Made by a program: the position numbers and the translations under genes. From assembly GCA_946615495.1 (NCBI GenBank), contig CAMOHY010000070.1, positions 1 to 9,541 on the forward strand: a stretch of 9,541 nt of DNA, written 5' to 3'. This DNA comes from an uncultured Clostridia bacterium (GTDB taxonomy: Bacteria; Bacillota; Clostridia; Christensenellales; Aristaeellaceae). The notes below the pieces were generated by a model. It ran no database searches, was not told the origin of the DNA, and saw nothing but the letters and a program-made list of their open reading frames with translations. Positions 1-4,954 of the stretch are shown piece after piece; position 1 is the first letter of the stretch, and every line of letters starts with the position of its first letter.

Positions 1-155
1 CGGCCCTCCACCGCTTCCCGGTAGGTTTTGCCCGCGCTGCGGCCGCTGGCGGCCAGGGCGGAAATTTCAAACCAGGGATGATCCTTCAGCAGGGATACAA
101 AGCGCTGGCCCACCATGCCGGTGGCGCCGATAATACCTACGCGGAATTTTTCCAT
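1..155 (-). CDS. asd: Aspartate-semialdehyde dehydrogenase, N-terminal fragment (cut by window edge)
   Basis: Reduces aspartyl-4-phosphate to aspartate-semialdehyde with NADPH, the branch-point step toward lysine/diaminopimelate, threonine and methionine; cytosolic. Only the first 51 codons (3-155) plus two bases are in the window. The start is the ATG at 155-153, preceded by a purine-rich stretch (aggaag, about 11 nt upstream). Visible are the Rossmann nucleotide-binding motif GIIGATGMVGQ (residues 8-18) and then HPWFEI and LAASGRSAGK, which follow the pattern of the archaeal/fungal-type Asd subfamily rather than the E. coli type. The gene lies 61 nt downstream of the DUF6320 gene on the same strand, so it may be co-transcribed; a separate promoter in the AT-rich gap (156-216) is possible but no convincing -35/-10 pair was found. 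Diaminopimelate supply links it loosely to the wall enzyme further upstream, but that link is inference. Confidence 0.88.
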   Translation of the reverse strand, partial: MEKFRVGIIGATGMVGQRFVSLLKDHPWFEISALAASGRSAGKTYREAVEG

Positions 156-216
156 CCTTTTACTACTTCCTTTCTCAAATCCATTTTATGAAATAGCGGG
201 AAAAAGGGAACATATT

Positions 217-924
217 TCAAAAATGTACCCGGCGGCGCACCTCTTCCCGCACCGCCCGGTTGCCATTGATGAAAAACAGGGCAAAAGAAATGAACAGGCA
301 CGGGGCCAGCACGAAGGGCGACCAGCGGAAACTGCCGTTCCACTGGTTGGCCATGCCGTGCAGCCATTCCACCGCCACGCACTCCACCGCCGCCGCGGCA
401 AAGACCGCCGCCACCAGCGTGAGCCGGTTGAGCCTGTCCAGCCGGAACAGGACCGTAATTATCGTTACCAGAACGGCCCCCAGGGCCAGGGCAGGCAGGG
501 CAATGGGGAAAAACCAATGGCTGGAACCGCTGAGCCTTTCCACCAGGAACAAATACCCGTTCAGGCACAAAAACGCCGTGCCAATGGCCACGTAGGCCTG
601 ATGGCGGGGCGCCAGCAGCGGCACGGTGACGGAAACGAACAGCATCAGCAGCGCGCCGGAAGCGTAGCCGCTCCAGGAAATGCCGCCGGATATAAGCAGA
701 TCAATGATCTGGCAGAGCACGGCGGGGGCAAGCAGCATCAGCGCCGACAGCGTGAGCAAAAACCGCTTGCTCCGCTTTAATTCCTGCTCCGGCGTGCGCA
801 CAGGATAGGGCTTGGGCGCCGGCGCGGGATGGGGCTCCGCCGGGTCGTAAACGGGCGTTTGGCACAGGGGACAGCGCTTTTCGCCCTCTCCCAGCTTTAC
901 CCCGCAGTGTACACAGTAGGCCAT
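217..924 (-). CDS. Zinc-ribbon polytopic membrane protein, DUF6320-like
   Basis: A 235-residue protein of unknown function. Residues 1-22 form a short zinc ribbon with paired cysteines C4/C7 and C18/C21 (CVHC and CPLC). A Pro-rich linker (about 28-45) and a basic stretch follow, then about six hydrophobic segments near residues 54-78, 82-105, 110-130, 136-160, 167-185 and 202-220. The protein ends in a basic tail. This layout matches what I recall of DUF6320 proteins of Bacillota, with the zinc ribbon presumably cytosolic. The start codon lies only 4 nt after the stop of the acyltransferase gene, so the two are almost certainly translated from one mRNA, and a joint role at the membrane (handling an acyl donor or lipid-like product) is a reasonable inference. 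No catalytic motif is visible. The family name is from memory and is less certain than the gene itself. Confidence 0.8.
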   Translation of the reverse strand: MAYCVHCGVKLGEGEKRCPLCQTPVYDPAEPHPAPAPKPYPVRTPEQELKRSKRFLLTLSALMLLAPAVLCQIIDLLISGGISWSGYASGALLMLFVSVTVPLLAPRHQAYVAIGTAFLCLNGYLFLVERLSGSSHWFFPIALPALALGAVLVTIITVLFRLDRLNRLTLVAAVFAAAAVECVAVEWLHGMANQWNGSFRWSPFVLAPCLFISFALFFINGNRAVREEVRRRVHF

Positions 925-928
925 AGCG

Positions 929-2203
929 CTAATCGTCCTCCCAATTGCTTTCCACGGTTACCGGAACGCCCTCCTCCACCAGGAAGCGCAGCATGCTTTG
1001 GGGAAGGGTGGTTTCCCGGATGTTGCTGGAAAAAATGAGCCGCAATTCGTCCTTTGTGGTCACGGAGGCGCAATTGCACAGCGGGCTGGACGGGGAACCC
1101 AGCTGAAATTCAAACCGGCGGATGAGCTTTTCCGCCCCCGTGGGCACAGCGCACCTTCCCAGGTTTGACAGGGTGGAGGTGACCAGCCGGTCGCCCGTGC
1201 GGCGGAACACGCCGCCAATGACCCAATTTTTGATGACCCGCGGCACCAGCCGGATAAAAATGTTTTTTTCATCGGCCACGTTGGTGGCGATGGTGGCGGA
1301 GAGCAGCTTGGGGTTCACGGCGTATTTCATGTAGGCGTGCACCTGGCGCACGATCTCCTCAAACGTGTATTCGCCAAGCCGGGGGTCGATGCCGGGGTTG
1401 ACGAAGGTGGAAAAATTGCGCAGGGTGGGCACCCGGTAAAAGGCGCGCATATTCACGGGCACGGAAACGCGCACCGGCAGCTTTTTCCGGGGATGGCGGC
1501 TTTCCTGATCCCGGTACGCGCTCCAGAGCATAACGCCCACCAGGTACTCGGTCACGGTGGCGTCCAGCGCCCTGGCCTTTTCCCAAATGGCCTTGCAGGG
1601 CATGGAAGCGGCGATGATGTGCAGGGTGTGGGGAATTTCCGGCGTGGCGGGGAAATGGTAGGCCTTGCCCTCATCCCGGTTGGCGCGCACCTTGGGCAGG
1701 GGCATGGTCAGGAAGGCGTCCTCCGTTTCCTCCCGCCGGGGCGCGTCCTTGACGTTCAGGGCACCATTGTCAAATTCCACCTTTTTGCCGCCCAGGCGCA
1801 GATATTCCACCGTCAGGGTTTTCAAAAAGGTGATGCCGCCGGTGCCGTCCGTCAAAGAGTGGAAAAACTCCGCCGAAATGCGGCTGCGGTAATAGAATAC
1901 CCGCATCAGGTAGCCATGATCCTGATGGAAGCGAAAGGGCATGCAGGGATGCCCCGCGTCCTGCTTGATTTCCAGCGGCTCCTGAATTTCCTCCAGATAG
2001 TACCAGAACAGCCCGGAGCGCATGCGCACCTTGAGGGACGGGAACCGGGACAGAACCCGGTTGACCGCCTTTTGCAGCCGCGCGGGGTCAATTTCCTCGT
2101 TCAATTCAGCCGACACCCGAAAGGCGCTGCTCCATCGGGAGGTAGATACGGCGGGATACAGCTTGCCCGCGTTATCCAGCTTGAACCATCGTTTTCTGCG
2201 CAA
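929..2203 (-). CDS. Condensation-domain / alcohol acetyltransferase-like acyltransferase
   Basis: A 424-residue cytosolic protein of the CoA-dependent acyltransferase superfamily (NRPS condensation domains, PapA-type and alcohol acetyltransferases). The active-site motif HxxxDG is HSLTDG at residues 115-120, with H115 as the expected general base, followed by TGG. Other family-like stretches are the N-terminal KLDNAGKLYPAVSTSRWSS (8-26), VSVPVNMRAFYRVPTLRNFS (246-265) and SNLG (346-349) in the C-terminal subdomain. It would transfer an acyl group to a hydroxyl or amine, but the substrate cannot be read from sequence and no carrier protein or NRPS module is nearby. The start is TTG at 2203, chosen because GGGAGG sits 9 nt upstream and the reading begins directly before the conserved KLDN segment; no in-frame ATG is better placed. 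It is followed after 4 nt by the DUF6320-like gene. It has its own candidate promoter (2229-2257). Confidence 0.82.
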   Translation of the reverse strand: MRRKRWFKLDNAGKLYPAVSTSRWSSAFRVSAELNEEIDPARLQKAVNRVLSRFPSLKVRMRSGLFWYYLEEIQEPLEIKQDAGHPCMPFRFHQDHGYLMRVFYYRSRISAEFFHSLTDGTGGITFLKTLTVEYLRLGGKKVEFDNGALNVKDAPRREETEDAFLTMPLPKVRANRDEGKAYHFPATPEIPHTLHIIAASMPCKAIWEKARALDATVTEYLVGVMLWSAYRDQESRHPRKKLPVRVSVPVNMRAFYRVPTLRNFSTFVNPGIDPRLGEYTFEEIVRQVHAYMKYAVNPKLLSATIATNVADEKNIFIRLVPRVIKNWVIGGVFRRTGDRLVTSTLSNLGRCAVPTGAEKLIRRFEFQLGSPSSPLCNCASVTTKDELRLIFSSNIRETTLPQSMLRFLVEEGVPVTVESNWEDD

Positions 2204-2212
2204 AGCAAATTC

Positions 2213-2218
2213 CCTCCC
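2213..2218 (-). promoter_or_regulatory. Ribosome binding site deciding a TTG start
   Basis: GGGAGG on the minus strand, 9 nt before TTG at 2203. It is the main reason for placing the acyltransferase start at a non-ATG codon. A second strong site (AAGGAGG) lies further upstream and leads to an ATG at 2238 in another frame; see findings. Confidence 0.65.
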
Positions 2219-2228
2219 AAACGGATGT

Positions 2229-2257
2229 AGTATACCATAATTTGCTCCTCCTTACAA
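2229..2257 (-). promoter_or_regulatory. Candidate sigma-A promoter of the acyltransferase/DUF6320 unit
   Basis: On the minus strand, -35 TTGTAA (2252-2257), a 17-bp spacer and -10 TATACT (2229-2234). Predicted transcription start is near 2222, giving a leader of only about 19 nt that still contains the GGGAGG site. A weaker alternative, TATAAG at 2281-2286, would give a longer transcript that also includes the ATG at 2238. Confidence 0.5.
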
Positions 2258-2287
2258 GCAAAGGGGGGCAAAGAACGAAACTTATAC

Positions 2288-2311
2288 AAAAAAATCAGCT
2301 GCGATTGCAGC
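2288..2311 (-). terminator. Second terminator-like hairpin downstream of the ferredoxin gene
   Basis: Read leftward: GCTGC-AATC-GCAGC (2298-2311), then TGA and seven T (2288-2294). The stem is short (5 bp) and the T-run begins 3 nt after it, so it is weaker than the terminator at 2349-2372. It may act as a backup that insulates the acyltransferase unit from ferredoxin read-through. Confidence 0.4.
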
Positions 2312-2348
2312 GGGGACCCCCGGACGCCTCTTTTTTATAAGCCGGAAT

Positions 2349-2372
2349 AAAAAAACCGCCGGAAACCGGCGG
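2349..2372 (-). terminator. Rho-independent terminator of the ferredoxin gene
   Basis: Read leftward: a perfect 7-bp GC stem CCGCCGG-TTT-CCGGCGG (2356-2372) followed at once by seven T (2349-2355). It begins about 22 nt after the ferredoxin stop codon, consistent with a single-gene transcript. Confidence 0.88.
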
Positions 2373-2394
2373 TAGGAAGAATAATCCGAAACAA

Positions 2395-2565
2395 TTATTC
2401 CTGAGCAGGAGCGCCAACGGGGCAGGTCTCCGCGCAAGCACCGCATTCGATGCACTTGTCGGGATCGATTTCAAACTTGCCGTCGCCTTCGGAAATCGCT
2501 TCTACAGGGCATTCGGCCGCGCAAGCGCCGCAGCTGATGCAAGCGTCAGAAATTTTGTATGCCAT
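2395..2565 (-). CDS. 2x[4Fe-4S] clostridial-type ferredoxin
   Basis: A 56-residue soluble electron carrier. It has two classic CxxCxxCxxxCP clusters: C9, C12, C15, C19-P20 and C38, C41, C44, C48-P49. This is the pseudo-symmetric bacterial ferredoxin fold that carries two [4Fe-4S] clusters and supplies low-potential electrons to hydrogenases, pyruvate:ferredoxin oxidoreductase and similar enzymes of anaerobes. Length is typical of the family. The start is ATG at 2565 because GGAGGTG (2573-2579) sits 9 nt upstream; an in-frame extension to 2652 has no family support and would overlap the promoter. The gene stands alone, with its own promoter and terminator and no partner oxidoreductase nearby. 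Confidence 0.95.
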   Translation of the reverse strand: MAYKISDACISCGACAAECPVEAISEGDGKFEIDPDKCIECGACAETCPVGAPAQE

Positions 2566-2572
2566 ATGATTG

Positions 2573-2579
2573 CACCTCC
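2573..2579 (-). promoter_or_regulatory. Ribosome binding site fixing the ferredoxin start
   Basis: GGAGGTG on the minus strand, 9 nt from ATG at 2565. It rules out the longer in-frame reading that begins at 2652. Confidence 0.8.
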
Positions 2580-2610
2580 GTTTATGATCGTGTTTTTTCA
2601 CGTCTTGTCT

Positions 2611-2639
2611 ATCATACCATTGCCGCAGGGAAAAAGCAA
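2611..2639 (-). promoter_or_regulatory. Ferredoxin promoter
   Basis: On the minus strand, -35 TTGCTT (2634-2639), a 17-bp spacer and -10 TATGAT (2611-2616). Predicted start is near 2604, giving a leader of about 39 nt. The leader opens with a small hairpin, CGTG-A6-CACG (2589-2602). Confidence 0.6.
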
Positions 2640-2821
2640 GGGCAGACCGCATATTTCATAAATTTTTTACAATAAATTGCCTAAATTTTATAGCGGTTTG
2701 TTCGTTAAAATTATCTAACTTTAGGTAAATTTTAGACAAAACATGGAATATTCGGAATGATAACGGCCAAAAACATCAAAAACAGGCAAGAGAACGATTG
2801 GAAAACCTGCCAGTCCCCCTT
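2640..2821. other. AT-rich intergenic stretch upstream of the ferredoxin promoter
   Basis: This stretch is much more AT-rich than its surroundings. It contains an imperfect inverted repeat (CCTAAA 2680-2685 and TTTAGG 2720-2725), the 9-mer TAAATTTTA twice (2682-2690 and 2726-2734), and a possible second leftward promoter, TTGTCT-18 bp-GATAAT (2734-2739 and 2710-2715). I see no convincing terminator for the L,D-transpeptidase gene; the best candidate, CAGG/CCTG with a long loop and T5, is weak. No small ORF with a good ribosome binding site was found. Confidence 0.4.
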
Positions 2822-4582
2822 TTACTTCGCCGCCTCCGCGTTCATGGCGTCGATTTGGGATTTGCGCATGATGGAGGCGCACTTGGGGCAAGGGGTCAGC
2901 TTGGCGAAGGAGCCGGAATCCAGCTCGCCGTAGGTAAAGGCGGTCAGGGGCAGGAAGCGGGATTTCACGCTGGGGCAATTCTGGTTTTCGTGGTAATACT
3001 GGCCGCCGTTGGGGTTATAGTACAGTTCATAATCGTCCGCCGCGGGGTAGGGGCGGATGCGCCCGGTGTCGTCCCAGATGAGCACCTTGGTGTTCACCTT
3101 GATATTGTCCCAAAGCCATTTGATGTTCTGGCCCTGTTCGTTGGCGGCCTTCTGCACGCGGATGCAGCCGTGGCTGGCCTTTTGGCCCAGCACCTTCACG
3201 GTGGAGGAATAATCCCGGTTGGCGGCGGGAGTGCTTTCGTTGCCGATGTAGGGCACCTCGTGGATGGCGCAGCCGCCGTTGATGCGCATGCCGTAGGCGC
3301 ACCACAGGTTGCCCGCGGCAAAGCCGCCCATCCGGCTGACCATCAAAAATTCGCCGGAGGGGGTTTCATTCCAGGATTGCTTGGCGTTGTTGAGCCCGGT
3401 GGACACCAGCAGGGTGCCGATGCAATGGCCGTTGGAGAAAATATACATGCGCTGCTCGCATTTATCGATCAGCAGGCCGTATTCTGTGCGAGGCGTAATG
3501 GTTTTGAGCAGCGAGGTCCGCACGTAGCCCTGAATTAAATCGTCCGTTACGCCGTAGCCCCGGCGGCTGGCGCAGTCCGGCCCATAGGAGGAATTGTAGG
3601 CTTCGATGAGGGTCCAGCCGTTATCCAGCGTTTCCAGTACGTGCACGCCCTGGCTCAGGAAGGTGATTTCGCCCACGATATTGTCCTTGGCGGAGGAAGG
3701 GTCGGGCGTTTTGCGCAGGGCGTACACATCCCGCTGGTCCTTGCCGTCGATAACGGTAATGGGCTGCATCATAATATCCCAAATGGCCGCCTCGTCAAAC
3801 ACGCCGATGGGCAGCGTCCAGTAATTGTTTTCATCCTCCTTGGGGGTGACGGCGCTGGGAATCATTACGCTGCCGCCGCCGGGCTGGCCGGACGCCTCCT
3901 CGGCGCCGGGGGCGGGGGAGCTTTCGCTTTCGCCAGTTACGGTAAGGGTCATTTGCCGGGCGGTGCCGGAAAAGCCGGTAAGATCGGTCAGAATGAACTG
4001 AACGGAGTACGCGCCGGGGGCCACCCGCTGGCCGTTCGCCGCGCCGTCCCAGGAGGCGCTGAAGGGCCCGGCGGAAACCGCCTGGGAAAAGATGCCGGTC
4101 CATTCCTCATCGTTTTCGCCCCGCAGGCGCACCGACAGGGTACCGGGCTCGTTCACTTCCACGGAGAAGGGCCATACGCCCGCCCCCTCCAGCAGCGGAG
4201 AGGCGGAAAGGGAGAGGATTTGGGGGCTGGGCTCCCCGACGGACAAGGGCTTGACGGCGCTTTCACCGTTCACCTGAAGGCTCAGCAGGTATTGGCCGGG
4301 GGCCACCACGGCGCCGGACAGGTCGGAGCCGTCCCAGGTTAAATGGTTTACGCCCGCGGAAACGGCCACGTTCTGCCGGATAACGAAGCGTTCTTCCCCG
4401 GAATCCGCGTCCAGCAGGGAAAGGCCGGCCGCGCCGTCCTGAGAAACGGAAAAGCTGATGCGCTCCATTTTGCCGGGACGGATGGAATCCGGCGCCACGG
4501 TGAAGCTCAGGCCTTCCGCCCAGGCGGAGGGAAGCTGCATAAGCATCAGAAGCGATAAGAGGAACAGGAGGCTTTTTCGCAT
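2822..4582 (-). CDS. Exported multidomain L,D-transpeptidase (YkuD) with FlgD-like Ig modules
   Basis: A 586-residue secreted enzyme expected to form or edit 3-3 peptidoglycan cross-links, or to anchor proteins to the wall. Order of parts: signal peptide 1-22 (hydrophobic core, SAWA before E23); two FlgD-like beta-sandwich modules, about 25-115 and 125-215, each with the WDG...G..V.PG.Y signature (WDG at 83-85 and 178-180); a Pro/Gly/Glu/Ser linker, about 216-245; an SH3-like region, about 285-360; and the YkuD catalytic domain, about 366-504. The catalytic motif is SHGCIR with nucleophile C473 and H471; H441 (AIHEVPY) is the other conserved histidine. A C-terminal module, about 518-570, carries H531, C536, C565 and C568. 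The start is ATG at 4582, with AAGGAG about 13 nt and AAGGG about 6 nt upstream. It is divergent from the pilus operon and has its own promoter with a response-regulator-like box beside it. Confidence 0.92.
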   Translation of the reverse strand: MRKSLLFLLSLLMLMQLPSAWAEGLSFTVAPDSIRPGKMERISFSVSQDGAAGLSLLDADSGEERFVIRQNVAVSAGVNHLTWDGSDLSGAVVAPGQYLLSLQVNGESAVKPLSVGEPSPQILSLSASPLLEGAGVWPFSVEVNEPGTLSVRLRGENDEEWTGIFSQAVSAGPFSASWDGAANGQRVAPGAYSVQFILTDLTGFSGTARQMTLTVTGESESSPAPGAEEASGQPGGGSVMIPSAVTPKEDENNYWTLPIGVFDEAAIWDIMMQPITVIDGKDQRDVYALRKTPDPSSAKDNIVGEITFLSQGVHVLETLDNGWTLIEAYNSSYGPDCASRRGYGVTDDLIQGYVRTSLLKTITPRTEYGLLIDKCEQRMYIFSNGHCIGTLLVSTGLNNAKQSWNETPSGEFLMVSRMGGFAAGNLWCAYGMRINGGCAIHEVPYIGNESTPAANRDYSSTVKVLGQKASHGCIRVQKAANEQGQNIKWLWDNIKVNTKVLIWDDTGRIRPYPAADDYELYYNPNGGQYYHENQNCPSVKSRFLPLTAFTYGELDSGSFAKLTPCPKCASIMRKSQIDAMNAEAAK

Positions 4583-4643
4583 GGTATCCCTTAAACTCCT
4601 TTGCGTAAGGCTGCAAAATCACAATACATAGTGATGCGCATAT

Positions 4644-4672
4644 ATCATATCATGTTTCTTTCCAGCCCACAA
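4644..4672 (-). promoter_or_regulatory. L,D-transpeptidase promoter
   Basis: On the minus strand, -35 TTGTGG (4667-4672), a 17-bp spacer and -10 TATGAT (4644-4649). Predicted start is near 4637, giving a leader of about 55 nt. The -35 is poor (3 of 6), as expected for a promoter that needs an activator; a regulator-type repeat lies 3 bp upstream of it. Confidence 0.55.
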
Positions 4673-4675
4673 GCG

Positions 4676-4697
4676 AAAAATGTAACAAAAATGTAAA
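4676..4697. promoter_or_regulatory. WalR/PhoP-like response-regulator box (11-bp-period direct repeat)
   Basis: AAAAATGTAA occurs at 4676-4685 and 4687-4696. The core TGTAAC-N5-TGTAAA (4681-4697) fits the published WalR (YycF) consensus TGTWAH-N5-TGTWAH at every position. On the minus strand the same bases read TTTACA-N5-GTTACA, close to the PhoP consensus TT(A/C/T)ACA repeated every 11 bp, with one mismatch. It covers about -44 to -60 of the predicted transpeptidase start. Both regulators are OmpR-family and their sites are related, so the sequence alone does not decide between them. Confidence 0.5.
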
Positions 4698-4722
4698 TCT
4701 TCCCGTCCAGAGAGCCTATCTT

Positions 4723-4742
4723 GGGCAAATACGGGCAAATAC
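4723..4742 (+). repeat. Perfect tandem 10-bp direct repeat abutting the pilus operon -35 box
   Basis: GGGCAAATAC occurs twice with no spacer (4723-4732, 4733-4742) and ends at the base before TTGACA. One unit is about one helical turn, so both copies would face the same side of the DNA next to RNA polymerase, as in many activator sites. I cannot name the regulator. Confidence 0.7.
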
Positions 4743-4771
4743 TTGACAAGGCGGAAAAAGCAGTATAAAAT
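4743..4771 (+). promoter_or_regulatory. Promoter of the transglutaminase / type IV pilus operon
   Basis: -35 TTGACA (4743-4748, perfect), a 17-bp spacer and -10 TAAAAT (4766-4771). Predicted start is near 4778, leaving an untranslated leader of about 177 nt before the ATG at 4955. No other convincing promoter was found between here and 9541, so it probably drives all seven genes. Confidence 0.7.
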
Positions 4772-4786
4772 GTTGACTTAATTGAA

Positions 4787-4890
4787 GTGGAAAGCATTTT
4801 TCAGCATGCTTTCGCCACGGGAGGTGGGTGCGCTTTGATGCAGGGCTGCCAAAGCCCTCATTCCGCGCGGCGCAAAAGGCTTTCAGCACC
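4787..4890 (+). promoter_or_regulatory. Structured 5' leader of the pilus operon (unidentified)
   Basis: Two strong folds lie in tandem. Hairpin 1 pairs GTGG-AAAGCAT (4787-4797) with ATGCTTT-cg-CCAC (4806-4818): 11 bp with a 2-nt bulge and an 8-nt loop. Element 2 is closed by GGTGC/GCACC (4827-4831 with 4886-4890), continues with GCTTT/AAGGC-type pairs (4832-4836 with 4876-4880, one G-T pair) and encloses AGGGCT-GCCAA-AGCCCT (4842-4858) and the palindrome CCGCGCGG (4863-4870). No T-run follows, so it is not an obvious attenuator. It does not match the c-di-GMP-I, SAM, TPP, glycine or T-box signatures as I remember them. Confidence 0.4.
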
Positions 4891-4942
4891 AGTCAACGGG
4901 CATTTCACGAGCACACAAAAAAATACATTCAGAAAAAGGGAA

Positions 4943-4947
4943 AGGGG
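4943..4947 (+). promoter_or_regulatory. Ribosome binding site deciding the transglutaminase start
   Basis: AGGGG, 7 nt before ATG at 4955. It places the start directly before a signal peptide and excludes the upstream in-frame reading. Confidence 0.6.
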
Positions 4948-4954
4948 ATGCGGG

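Larger units (their letters stand above)
4583..4954. other. 372-bp divergent intergenic regulatory region
   Basis: This region separates the leftward L,D-transpeptidase gene from the rightward pilus operon. It holds, left to right, the transpeptidase leader, its promoter (4644-4672), an 11-bp-period direct repeat (4676-4696), a tandem 10-bp repeat (4723-4742), the pilus operon promoter (4743-4771) and a structured leader (4787-4890). I see no coding sequence: the open frame reaching back to a GTG at 4787 lacks a ribosome binding site, and the signal peptide begins at 4955. Confidence 0.75.

Noticed and set aside
1337..2230. 297-codon plus-strand open frame opposite the acyltransferase gene
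   Set aside because: No ribosome binding site or recognisable domain; the opposite strand carries the HxxxDG acyltransferase.
2311..2336. Rightward terminator from CGGGG/CCCCG followed by T6
   Set aside because: The stem would need a 2-nt loop and no gene upstream is transcribed rightward.
3641..4342. 233-codon Gly/Ala/His-rich plus-strand open frame opposite the L,D-transpeptidase gene
   Set aside because: Composition is that of an antisense shadow and the other strand encodes a clear multidomain enzyme.
4787..4890. Known riboswitch classes (c-di-GMP-I, SAM, TPP, glycine, tetrahydrofolate, ZTP, T-box)
   Set aside because: Stable stems exist, but the conserved core sequences of these classes as I remember them are not present.
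4787..4954. N-terminal extension of the transglutaminase gene from GTG at 4787
   Set aside because: No ribosome binding site; GTG is inside the leader hairpin, and a clean signal peptide starts at 4955 behind AGGGG.
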